From Porphyra umbilicalis (taxonomy: Eukaryota; Rhodophyta; Bangiophyceae; Bangiales; Bangiaceae), in NCBI GenBank assembly GCA_002049455.2, contig KV918786.1:62001-126000 (forward strand): 64,000 nucleotides of DNA. Direction: 5' to 3'. The stretch's first letter is position 1; every line of letters starts with the position of its first letter. Of the stretch, positions 54,103-63,800 are shown piece after piece. The notes beneath the pieces are model-generated. The model was given only the letters and a program-made list of their open reading frames with translations. It was not told the DNA's origin and made no database searches. A program made the position numbers and the translations under genes.

Positions 54103-56202
54103 CTAAGCTAGACAATGGATCATTGCGACACGAGACAGACACTCCACCCAACAACGACAGACCACCCCCGAGACGGCCAACTCGCACGGTGGGACGATCA
54201 ACGGATTTTCCCTCCCCTGTGCCGGCGTTACATGCGTCGTTGGCAATGCCGTCGGCCACGTCTCGGCTGTGCCCGTGGCCAACGGCCTTAGCGACTTGTT
54301 TTGCACGAACGAGTCCCCCGTCAACACCAACATTCCCATCGCCACGTCCGTGTCGTTGGCCGCCGCCGTCTGGTAGGTCGTCCACGACGACGTCGGCAGC
54401 GGCGTCTTCGTTGGCGCCTGCGCCGTGACCAAGTGCGTGGCCACCGGCGTAACCGGCACGCCTTTGATGCACATGACCCCCGTCACCAGGAACATGCCCT
54501 CCACCGAGTCCATGTCGTTGGCCGCCGCCGCGACGTCGGTCGCCGGCAAAGACGTCGGCGGCGGCGGCGTCGTTCGCGCCCACGAGTCCCCCGTCGCCAC
54601 CAACATTCCAATCGCCACGTCCGTGTCGTTGGCCACCGCCGTCTGGTCGCTCGTCCACGATGACGTCGGCAGCGGCGTCGTCGTTGGCGCCTGCGCCGTG
54701 ACCAAGTGCGTGGCCACCGGCGTAACCGGCACGCCTTTGATGCACATGTCCCCCGTCAACAGGAACGTGCCCTCCACCCAGTCCGTGTCGTTGGCCGCCG
54801 CCGCGACGTCGGTCGTCGGAAACGACGTCGGCGGCGGCGTCGTCATTCGCGCCCACGAGTCCCCCGTCGCCACCACAACGCCGTTCGACGCGTCCTGGTC
54901 GTTCGCCGCCTCATTTTCGGCGGTCGTCGGCGACGACGTCCGCGACGGCGTTGTCGTCGCCGCCAACAACGTCATCAAGTGCTTGGCCATCATTGTCACC
55001 GGCGCGGCTTTGGTGCACGTGTCCGCCGTCCACACCAGCACGCCCTCCTCCGCATCCCCGTCGGTTGCCGCCGCCTTGTCCTGGGTCTTCGACGACAATG
55101 TCGACGGTGGCGTTGACGTTGGCTCCAACGCCGTGATCACGTGCGTGGCCATCGTCGTACCCGTCGCGGCTCTGGTGCACATGTCCCCCGTCACCGGCAA
55201 CGTGCCCTCCACCGAATCCGTGTCGTGCGCCGCCGCCGCGACGTCGGTCGTCCATGACAACGTCGGCGGCGGCGTCATCGTCTGCGCCCACGAGTCCCCC
55301 GTCGCCACCAGCACGTGAATCGGTGCGTACTTGTCGTTCGCCACTGCCGTGTCGTCGGTCGTCCACGACGACGTCGGCGGCGGCGTCGTCGTTGTCGCCT
55401 GCGCCGTGACCGAGCGCGTGGGCACCGGCGTAACTGGAGTGGCGTGGGTGCACGAGTTCCCCGTCGGCGCCGACATACCCTCCGCCGCGTCCCTGGTGTT
55501 GGCCGCCGCCGTGTGGTCGGTCTTCGACGACGACGTCTGCGGCGGCGTCGGCGTTGGGTCCTGCGCGCACGAGTCCCCCGTCGCGACCAACATGTCCTCG
55601 TCGGCGTCCCTTTCAGTGGCCGGCGCCGTGTCGTCGGCGACGACGTCGGCTGCGGCGTCCTTTTTCGCGCCAACGACGTGATCAAGGGTGTGGCCACCGG
55701 TGTCACCGGCGTGGCGTGGGTGCAAGAGTCGCCCGTCGACGCCGACATGCTCTCCTCCGCGTCCCCGTCGTTGGCCGCCGCCTTGTCGCCGGTCGTCCAC
55801 GCCGACGTCGTCGGCGGCGTCGTCGCTTGCACCTGCGCCGTGACCGCGTGCGTAGCCACCGGCGTCACCGGCGTTGCTTCCATAAAGGAGTCCCCCGTCA
55901 ACACCAATGTGCCCTCCGCAGCGTCTGTGTCGTTGGCCGCCGCCATGACGTCCGTCGTCGGCGACAACATCGCCGGCGGCGTCGTCCTTGGTGCCCACGT
56001 GTCCCCCGTCGCCACGATCACGCCCTCCGCCGCGTCCCCGTCGTTGGCCGCCGTTGTGTGGTCGGTCGTCGACAACAACGTCGCCATCGCGACCGCCATT
56101 GCGTGTGCTGCCGTCTCCGCCAGCTTCGTCGTCGTCTGTCAAGTCACGCATGCCATCGCCACTGTCAGCGACCTCGTCCTCAGACACGTCGCGACCGTTC
56201 AA
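54103..56202 (-). repeat. 2.1-kb in-frame repeat array (273-bp main unit), once coding
   Basis: The block ACGAGTCCCCCGTC recurs on the plus strand at 54309, 54582 and 54855 (exactly 273 bp = 91 codons apart), then more diverged at 55290 and 55569 (435 and 279 bp, also multiples of three). On the minus strand, in the frame entering JmjC, each unit reads like ANDDAAADVVVDDR followed by GGGQRHGRGGG and HV..DGG. A second minus frame is also open throughout (ATGDSWARTT, PVATHLVTAQAP). The DAAADVVVDD frame is continuous with the JmjC gene on one side and, through an indel near 55630-55650, with the ORF after the Ulp1-like gene on the other. One TGA (54913-54911) interrupts it. Conservation of the period in multiples of three implies selection as protein in the past. 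Confidence 0.7.
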
Positions 56203-56256
56203 TAGCTCTTCACCCGGCTCCTGCTCATTCCAGACCTCGCCTTCCGGTCGATGCGC

Positions 56257-58143
56257 TTAGACGATGCGACGGACGAGGCCTCGTAACCGCCGGGGGGCAT
56301 GGGCTTTGCTCCACTGCAGTCCAATGTCAGTGCGCAAAAGACAATCTGCTGCTTTCGGCTCAGCGGACAAGAGCAACGCAAAGGACGCCAGAAGGTGGTC
56401 TGCCGTCTCCGCGAGCTCCCCGTCAGGGGTCGTCACCCGACGCACGGGCAACCGTGTCCGCAGGCATCCGTTAACACGCATTCTCATGCCGACGGAGTCC
56501 ATGTGGCGGAGACGTGTCTGACAGATGGCGGCAGTCAAAGAGTGGAAGAGGCCATTCACCACATCAAAGTCCACCTCCGCACCCCCGTTCCCTGCATGCG
56601 TGTTGATGAGGATCACAAACGCCCCGGCAACGGGTTGGGCGTCGCCATCGAGGACGGCCTGGGCGACCGAGGGCACGACCTTGTGCAGGTCTCTCACAAC
56701 CACACCCGACCACCCCCGACCACTGTAAACTGGTATCAGGACCGTCCCGCCGCCGAACACGAAGCGGTCGAGCAGGACATTAGCGGCCCTGTTGACAAAC
56801 AGGTTGTCGTCGATCGACGCGTCCTTGATGTCCTGGGCATGGAGAGCCGAAAGCACGCGCAGGCCCCCGTGAACCCCGCCGCTCTTGGCCCAGTAGAGGA
56901 ACCACAGCAGCAATCCGTCCATCATGTGCGTCGACATGTCATTGCCGTCTCTCAAAGACGCAACGTCCGCTGTCAACAGCTCGCGCTGCCGCTCAGCGCG
57001 GATGGGAAAAAGAAAACGTGGTAGCACCGGAACAGCGGGCACGGAGGGCGCCTGCCGGCAGGCACCTGCGCGAGCGGTGGATGGCGTAGATTGCGCGCCC
57101 CGAGGCGTCGGCGGCGCGAAGGTCGTGACGGTGGCGGTCGATGTTGGGTCGCCATCGCGGCTCCCCGTGCCGCGGAACCGCTTGGGAGGAGGGGGCACCG
57201 GGCGCCGAGGTGGACCCCTGCGAGCGCTCACCTCTGCCGCGGTGTTGCCCGAAGGCTGGAGGGGCGGGATGGACGGGGGTGCGGCCGGTGGAAGAGAAGA
57301 ACTCGGGAGGCGGGCAGGAGGTGGGGCTCGGTGCGCAGCCGCGCGACACTGGCCCTTGCATCCGTGGGAGGCCAGTGCTTGCTGGACGAGGAACCCGGCG
57401 GGCGCAGTATCGGCCGAGTCGGGCGCACCGCCGCGGTCGCCTTGCAAGATCCTTACAGCGGAACCCAACAGTGAATCAATCGCCTCCACGTCGCCGCACC
57501 CCCCGCGACACTGTCTCAGCACTTGCAGCCGGACGAGGCTCGGAAGAAACTCCGGCCCAGCCAGTTCCAGGGCGGACAGGAGCATCCGCAGCTGCGAAGC
57601 TGTCAGCCCACCGGATCGACCAGCCAATACCCGCCGTGCGTCGTTGACGACGGACATGGCATCCGACGCCGGCAGAGACCCGTCACAGCCAGATGGCGCC
57701 CCGTCTGGCGGCACGCGAGTGCACTGGACGCTCGGTCGCCGGGCCCCGAGCCGACCTTGTCCCCTCATCGCGCGCGGGGGGTGGCGCCCCCCCACTGAGT
57801 GGGATGCAGTGTCGGCAACCGCACCATGCCGCGATCCGCCGCCATCTGCCTGTCCTTGCAGCAGGGACGGCCCGAATTTTCGAGCCGGCGGGTGCTCGCC
57901 ACCGCCACGTCCCCTGGCACTGCCATGGCCACGTCCACGGCCACGACCGCCCCGGCCAGCGCTTCCGCGGCTGATACCGAGCGGAATCGTGGGGGCCGGT
58001 GGGGGAGCAATCTCGGCCCGTCGGGCCAGTGCCACGGCCCCGCGCTCGGCCGCATCCGCGGCCTCAATGGCTCGCGCGGCTTCTTCAGCCGCACGGGCTG
58101 CTTCGGCGGTCATGGCGTCCGCCCGCCGCCGGGCCCGTGCCAC
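56257..58143 (-). CDS. Ulp1-like (C48) fold protein lacking recognisable catalytic residues
   Basis: 628 codons from the ATG at 58143. Residues 1-60 form an Ala/Arg/Glu helix (AARAAEEAARAIEAADAAER); 60-380 are Gly/Pro-rich linkers with a helical patch (SQLRMLLSALELAGPEFLPS). About 385-600 follow the Ulp1/SENP pattern: LLTADVASLRDGNDM...MDGLLLWFL, VLIPVYSGRGWSGVVVRDLH, FVILINTHAG, ADHLLASFALLLS. In active relatives the second block is HWxxxVI, the third ends in a catalytic Asp, and the fourth contains D-C-G; here Gly replaces His, and the Asp and Cys are not seen. Ulp1-like genes are common passengers of DNA transposons. After the TAA the same frame continues (AHRPEGEVWNEQEPGEELLN) into the repeat array without an early ATG, so both may once have been one ORF. 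The match is by pattern only. Confidence 0.5.
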   Translation of the reverse strand: MARARRRADAMTAEAARAAEEAARAIEAADAAERGAVALARRAEIAPPPAPTIPLGISRGSAGRGGRGRGRGHGSARGRGGGEHPPARKFGPSLLQGQADGGGSRHGAVADTASHSVGGRHPPRAMRGQGRLGARRPSVQCTRVPPDGAPSGCDGSLPASDAMSVVNDARRVLAGRSGGLTASQLRMLLSALELAGPEFLPSLVRLQVLRQCRGGCGDVEAIDSLLGSAVRILQGDRGGAPDSADTAPAGFLVQQALASHGCKGQCRAAAHRAPPPARLPSSSLPPAAPPSIPPLQPSGNTAAEVSARRGPPRRPVPPPPKRFRGTGSRDGDPTSTATVTTFAPPTPRGAQSTPSTARAGACRQAPSVPAVPVLPRFLFPIRAERQRELLTADVASLRDGNDMSTHMMDGLLLWFLYWAKSGGVHGGLRVLSALHAQDIKDASIDDNLFVNRAANVLLDRFVFGGGTVLIPVYSGRGWSGVVVRDLHKVVPSVAQAVLDGDAQPVAGAFVILINTHAGNGGAEVDFDVVNGLFHSLTAAICQTRLRHMDSVGMRMRVNGCLRTRLPVRRVTTPDGELAETADHLLASFALLLSAEPKAADCLLRTDIGLQWSKAHAPRRLRGLVRRIV

Positions 58144-58244
58144 TTGGCGACGTTAGTTGCGAGAAATATTGACGGGCATGGGCCTGAGTGGCTCGGAGGC
58201 ATCGCGCCCCTCCATGGCCCGCACCCAGTGATGGGGTGACGAGT

Positions 58245-58880
58245 CACAAAGCACGACTCAGTCGGAGTCGTGGCCACGCCCAACTGTCAGCGGCTGGCCC
58301 GAGAAAGCGGGCACAGCCGGCAGCACCACAACAGCGAACAGTCCCTCCTGGGCGACCACCTGCGGGCCGGCACGCACGCACCCGTGGGATGACGAGCGAA
58401 AAAACACAGTGAGGACCGCCCACCCGGCGTGGCGGCCACTCTAATAAGCCAGCTGTTAGCTCCAGCGAAGGGGACACAGCCCGCGGCGCACAACCAAAGC
58501 ACGACCGCCCGATCGGGCGATCGGCGGTGGTCTGCCCTGCACCCACCGGCGGGGTGCCGAGCCTATGTGCCCGACCAAATGGTCCGGGCAAGAGGGGGAC
58601 ACGGCTGGGCCCAGCAAGAGGGGCTCAGCACGCGGCACCACGACAGCTCGATCGCCCGTTTGGGCGATCGGCGGCAGACTGGTACGCACCCACCGGCGGG
58701 GTGACGACCGAAATAGCACAGTGAGGACCGCCTACCCGGCGTGGCGGCCACTCAAAAAATCCCAGCGGTCGGCCCCAGTAAATGGGGCGCAGCCCGCGGC
58801 ACAAACAGGACACGATCGCCCTTTCGGGCGACCGGCGAAGGTCTGGCCTGCACCCACCGGCGGGGTGACGAGCCTCGGTC
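58245..58880. repeat. Palindrome-rich tandem array, about 150/310-bp period
   Basis: The block CACCCACCGGCGGGGTG occurs at about 58541, 58690 and 58851, with a diverged version near 58379, every 150-160 bp. AGGACCGCC(C/T)ACCCGGCGTGG occurs at about 58412 and 58723 (311 bp apart), so alternate units are more alike. Each unit contains a small palindrome such as GATCGCCCGTTTGGGCGATC or GACCGCCCGATCGGGCGATC. It lies upstream of the Ulp1-like gene and may be the subterminal binding region of the element or its promoter. Confidence 0.75.
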
Positions 58881-59718
58881 ATCAAAAGTACAAGCGGGGG
58901 AGGAGGGGGGGGGGTGGGCCGGCAAAGGGCGGGGGGGAGACTGTGGAAGGGTGAAAAAAAAAACAAAGAGGGGAGAGTGTGGAAGGGGGAAAGAGAAAAA
59001 ACAATGAGGGGATCGGGAGGTGCGTTGCGCACGTACGTTGAGAGAGAAAGAGCGGCGGCAGGGATGAGTGGCACGACGGTACTGTGGACGCTCGAGCGCG
59101 CGTGGCAGTCTTCAGGTGTGGCGCGCCCTCATGCGGCAGCGGCACGCATCCCTTCATGGAGATGGGCCTGGCGGCGTGCTCCCCTGCCTCGCTCCTCCGG
59201 ATGTGTGGTGCTCCGCAGTTTATCTGCGCCGTGGAGTGTGCGAGCCGATCTGCCTCAGTTCACTCGTCGGCCGCCGGCCGGGCGAGGCGGATACGTTGCA
59301 ATATCTCGCATCAATTGTTAGAATTTACCACAAGCCCCTCACTTTGTATCAAGTACCCGCTGTCGCCGGCCGTAGAGATCTGCCGCATGACCGATTCCAG
59401 CGATTCCAGCGCGCGAAAGGGTTTGCGCCGCCCGGGCATGCCGCGATCTATCGCGCTAGCGATAGATCCTGCTCGCTCCTGGGCGTGCCTCTCCTTTGAG
59501 TGATCAACTGGTCCATCGTATGGAATAAATGTGATAATAAATTCATGCGAAGCTCATCTCCGCGTCACACCCGCCGTGAGGAGGCGGCCAGGGGCCTCAC
59601 ACGCCCGGTATCCGGCTCGGCAAGGTCACGTGCCCTCTTTCTGGGAGATCCCCTGATGTGAGCCTGGACGGACACCCCGCCGTCTGCAACAGGTCGGCTC
59701 GGTGAGTACTCATTCACT
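58881..59718. other. Purine tract, a palindrome, and no confident gene
   Basis: 58890-59015 is nearly all purine on the plus strand. 59060-59500 is open in two plus frames of uncertain value (VWRALMRQRHASLHGDG; EADTLQYLASIVRIYHK). At 59445-59468 there is a perfect hairpin: GATCTATCGC, loop GCTA, GCGATAGATC. GATTCCAGC is duplicated at about 59393-59411. Confidence 0.4.
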
Positions 59719-60862
59719 TTGAAGCGCAGTCTGCCACGGTGCTTAGACGTGACACGCCCTGACCTGCTACTGGGACGACTGCTCGTTGACTGGGAACACT
59801 GTTTTGACTTGGCTGAGAACACTGTTGAGGCTGAAGACGCCATGCCACACAGCGACCCCGATGATGCCCCTGAAGCACCTCCGCACTCACTTTTGGTCGA
59901 CAATGCCCTCTTCGTGAGTGTCTGGAACGCACATGGAGTACGTTGACCTCTTGACATTACGAGTCAAGGACCATTGTGCCTGGCAGCCTTGCTTTCGCCC
60001 ATCTCCTCCGATCTTTACGTACCTGTGTCGGACTCTAGACTAACTCGTACGCGCTGTTGAGCACCGGATTTGCTTTGTTATCTTCTTGGATCTGTTGTGG
60101 CTCCAGGATGAGTTGAGCGCGCTGTTTTCACGATACGCACAGGCCATGTTGAAGAAAATCTTCAAAGGAACTGCGAGCTCCGGAAGAAATGGAAGCGCCG
60201 TCGACTCGCCCGAACACGATTGCCTCTCATGGCTGGCCCCGTCTGGACAACTCGAAGGACCCAACAAAGACTGTACTCGCCCCCTCCGCGCTGTCATGAC
60301 TACAGCTATTCACAAGTATGCGAACCAGATTGACTATGGTGCCAACGGCTGGTCAAACAGTCGTCGTGGCTTGAAGCAGGCCCTGAAAAAGGGCCTACGT
60401 ACCCGCTGCAATAGACGGCGTACCTCGGGTCGGCTGCTGGCGTACCGCACCCTTGGAGTTTACATGGATGATGACGTGAACGAGGCCTCCATGAAGCGTG
60501 TCGTCGTCGCTGCCGACGCCGCAGATGTCCTCGCCGCTGGCGCACTGGCCATGAACTCAGACGTGGGGTATCGATTGAAGCTCAAAGATGGGGACCACGA
60601 AATGGAGCGAGCGCTTGACATGAACGGAGCGGCGGCGACTATCATAGCCGAGCTGTTGTTTCTGGACCCGAGTGAAATATGGAGCTCCGTGCGAGCAGCC
60701 GGAGCTGCCTGCCTGAAAGCCTATGTGGACACCGCAAAGTACCCGAAGTTCTTGCGCCCAGAGAGCACGGAGGCTCTCAAGGGCGTGATCCGGTGCATGC
60801 GTGACGAGTTGAAGGACCTCAAGGCTGGCGATATCAATCTATCGGATGAGAAAGGTGACTAG
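59719..60862 (+). CDS. Two-exon helical protein, unrecognised
   Basis: Exon 1 (from a start at or before 59842 to 59913) ends PPHSLLVDNALF with a consensus GTGAGT donor. The intron is 59914-60106, with acceptor GGCTCCAG. Exon 2 (60107-60862) continues in phase 0: DELSALFSRYAQAMLKKIFK to the C-terminus INLSDEKGD. The C-terminal half is strongly helical (MKRVVVAADAADVLAAGALA, IIAELLFLDPSEIWSSVR). The upstream frame is open to about 59719 without ATG; the first in-frame ATG is at 59842, so a further 5' exon is possible. No known domain. Codon use is less GC-biased than in the host islands, similar to the kinase-like gene at 35.3 kb. Confidence 0.6.
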
Positions 60863-61699
60863 CGTACAAGCACGACTTGCAACGGCACAGTTTTCCCGTC
60901 TCACCACGTCGGTAAGAGATGGGGTTGCACTGAACACGAGCTGGCCTTGACGTCATCCCATGACCCGATGTTTTGCGGACGACACCCCGATGCCGGCGTT
61001 AGTGACTGCAGCGCTGTTCGTGGAGATTTTTTTATGCCTGACTTTCTTTGTTTTTCAAAATATTTCTCCATGGGTTTATTTTGGTTTTATTCTGTGCTTC
61101 TTCTGTTGCCTTTTCCCGCATCTTTTTATTTAAAAAAGTCGCACGTATAATACAGGAGATAAAAATGAGGTCATGATGGCTGCGCATACAGGGTACGGTC
61201 TGACGACGAGTAAATGGGGTCGTTCTGGAGACTGTTCTGACGACAATTTCATATCTGTACGTGCAGATAATACTGAGGCCATCACTCGAGGCATTCCAAG
61301 CAGCGATCCGAGGGATAATCCCTTTTCCTAGGGAGAGCACCGCTCTGAAGGTTGTATCTCGCTTCATTCCACGTTCTGATGCCATGTAGGCATGCAAGAT
61401 CATCTCTCTCTCTATCTCTCGTGTCAAGCCCAGTATAAGCACCGGACCACGTCTCCGGAAGGGCGGGCATCCGGTCGGTATCCTTGTCCCTCAAACAGGC
61501 GCTTCGATTGTCCTTGGGGGCCGCATCGACCGATGCGCCTGCTTTTTTCTCAGGTACATGACACAGAATGGATGTGGTTTTAAATCTGGACCAGTCCGAA
61601 GGATGTAAAGAGGTGCTGTGCCAGGGTTTATTCTGTTGGGCGGTCATGCATCCATGCCATGGGATGCGCCGCGAAACTAACTTGCAAACAATCTTGAAG
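60863..61699. other. AT-richer region, nothing confident
   Basis: Contains T-rich DNA at 61025-61130 and a minus-strand frame (61282-61647) that may be an eroded continuation of the mariner remnant to the right. No conserved motif is recognised. Confidence 0.35.
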
Positions 61700-62150
61700 A
61701 CAGTCCTCGATCAGATCCCAGGTCGCTCCTCCATCGAAGACCATGGCAATCCTAGGATCGGACAAGTAAAACTCCGCGGCGTATCAGCCGGATTATCCTA
61801 ACGGCGCGCGAAGATAATCCCTGAGATAATCCCACACCGATCCTGGTACTTTTCCAGAGATATGCCGACGAACTCGATGCTATCGAATCCTGATAACTCC
61901 TCCTTATTTCTTTCAGAAGAAAGGATCTCAACATATACCATGAACTTCATACCACCACGCAGTGTGAGACGCCAGTGGAGCCCGCGCCACCCCAGCATTG
62001 ATTTCACTTTCTGGGTACGAATTCTAGGCCGCAGTACGCCCCAGTACACCCTTTGCGCACCCCAGTAGTGTGGTACGTAATCGAGACGATGTACCATTTG
62101 ACCAGAACAGGGTATGATCCGAAAACATAATCAACACCGTCAAGAGCAAT
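61700..62150 (-). pseudogene. Tc1/mariner-like transposase remnant
   Basis: On the minus strand one frame gives VLIMFSDHTLFWSNG (the FSDE...F segment around the first catalytic Asp in Tc1-like transposases, here FSDH). After a shift near 62100 the next gives YWGVLRPRIRT and MLGWRGLHWRLTLRGGMK followed by FMVYVEIL, matching the family's WG-x-I...G...Y-x-x-IL stretch. The second Asp (QDN...H) and third acidic residue are not found. It is short, shifted and incomplete, so inactive. Recognition is by pattern. Confidence 0.42.
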
Positions 62151-62939
62151 ACGGTCGACAGAGTTCCGTCAGTTGCCGTACCTTCAGTCACACAACGAAT
62201 GAGGAGGAAATTCGGTGCGGGGAACAAGACGACAGCACGGTGGGCCCAATGTAATGCATACACCAGCGATAGTTGGATAACCACTCGTGTCCCCACGCAC
62301 ACGTTCGCGTGGCAGTGGGGGGAAGGAGGGGAAAGGTAGCAGATGCACACATGCGCAACACGACGCGTGTGCCAGAACATACCTCCAAACGCATCCTCGC
62401 GCGTACGCTTGCGCCTCCCCATTGCAGGCCACAATAAAGAATTTGGGGGAGCGCGACTCGGCTAGGGGCGGAGGGGGGCGTAGCACAATAAAAGAAGAAC
62501 GCTGGTATCCGCAGAGGTGAGAACAACAATCGCGCAGCGACAAGAGACGTTTGTCGCGACGATGGTGTGGCAAAGACATGGGATAGTGGTGGGTGGGACC
62601 CCCCCCCCCGACAACGAGGATGCCCACGCAATGGTGGCGGACGGGCGATGCACGCACCAGTGGCCTTTCTGACCCACCCCCTGCTTCTGGTGCCTCTAAC
62701 GGCACCCCCGTTCCCAGGACACTCGTTTGTGCATATCGCTGGCGGCCTGCTCCACCACTTGTCCCAGATCGTGCGGCGGAGGGACGGTCTCAGCACGAGA
62801 TCATACTGAGATCGGTGGGGGTCCGCCGCTGGAGTAGAAACTCGAAATAACTGGGAGTTATATACAAATACAGAAAACTGAAGCACAACAAAGGCAAAAT
62901 GATACATTAGCGCCTCTACTCACAGGCCGTCACACTGCC
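62151..62939. other. No confident gene
   Basis: Open frames on the minus strand (62184-62907) are Pro/Ser/Cys-rich and look accidental. No repeat or RNA gene noted. Confidence 0.35.
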
Positions 62940-63800
62940 CTAGTAGCAATCGAAAAACGGCTCCGGAGTGTGCAAAACAAAGTGCATACCCTCTCTCTCC
63001 AATGTCCCCACGACTTCATGAATTGCCCCCACGGGCACGTAATAAGGCACTCCCCCCAGCCCGAGGAAGCACTTGTTGCCAAGCCTAACTGCCGCGTACC
63101 CATACCTACCAAGGAGGTCCTTGGTGGACCACGTGCGTTCCACGTATGCAAATGCCATGGCACGGCGGTCAATGAAGACCACGGCGTAGTGTCGCACCGC
63201 GCCAAAGGTCGAGACAGGGTGCTCCCCCAATGAGCTGTCCGGGAGGAAGAACTTCTCGCTCGAGTTGATCCGCACCAAGTAGTTTCGACGCCGGTGCTTG
63301 TCCGAATCCGAGCCGACTCGCTTGGAACCGGCGATCTTGCCGGAAGCCAACTTAGCCCGAAAACGTTTTCTTGCCTTAACTTTGTCTAGGATCTCGACAG
63401 CATTCTCTTGTTGAAGCACGGCCCGCATCTTGGCCAGCTCATCCATGTTTAGGCAGGCGGGTGCCGCCCGAGGCGGAAGCAGTACACAGGCGGGTCCGGC
63501 ACCGTCCGAGACTGTCAAGCTACCAGCAGGGAGGCCTGGGGCTGCAACTTGCTGCCCGGTAGCATCCGCCCACTCCGCCGGTAAAAACTGCTTACCAAAT
63601 GAGGTGACGAGGTCCGCCTTGATTTGTCGTGATACATCGTCGGCAGCCGTGCCTACCTGCATCTGGATGTCATTTTGTGCATCGCACCGCATCTCGAGCG
63701 CTGTACATGACATCGGGACGGCTCTTGACGTGCTCCAAGAAATACTTGTTTGCATCTTGTCGTCATTTTCTAGTCCATATATGTCATTTCTCTGCTGCAA
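62940..63800 (-). CDS. Probable C-terminal part of a TNP2/Plavaka-like transposase
   Basis: A 286-codon minus-strand frame. The front half has Gln/Asp-rich and basic segments (KMRAVLQQENAVEILDKVKA, ARKRFRAKLASGKIAGSKR). The back half is beta-rich: EHPVSTFGAVRHYAVVFIDR, then AFAYVERTWSTKDLLGR, VGAIHEVVGTLEREGMHFV and the end EPFFDCY. Large TNP2/Plavaka transposases often end in such a domain (an FGxVxxY strand, then a valine-rich stretch before the last acidic residues), and the end of the transposase at 51.9 kb has a similar layout. The catalytic part would lie to the right, beyond the window, so the gene is probably cut by the window edge or truncated. It could instead be a stand-alone element gene. 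Confidence 0.45.
   Translation of the reverse strand: MQQRNDIYGLENDDKMQTSISWSTSRAVPMSCTALEMRCDAQNDIQMQVGTAADDVSRQIKADLVTSFGKQFLPAEWADATGQQVAAPGLPAGSLTVSDGAGPACVLLPPRAAPACLNMDELAKMRAVLQQENAVEILDKVKARKRFRAKLASGKIAGSKRVGSDSDKHRRRNYLVRINSSEKFFLPDSSLGEHPVSTFGAVRHYAVVFIDRRAMAFAYVERTWSTKDLLGRYGYAAVRLGNKCFLGLGGVPYYVPVGAIHEVVGTLEREGMHFVLHTPEPFFDCY

Noticed and set aside
54425-55318. Plus-strand 297-codon repeat ORF with Val/Ala-rich units, considered as a repeat adhesin
   Set aside because: The minus-strand frame is continuous with the JmjC gene and its ends, so the plus reading is more simply the complement of an in-frame repeat.
58245-58880. Repeats with palindromes at about 150-bp spacing, considered as a CRISPR array or rRNA spacer
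   Set aside because: The repeats are much longer than CRISPR repeats, have no unique spacers of constant length, and no rRNA sequence is nearby. Kept as a tandem array only.
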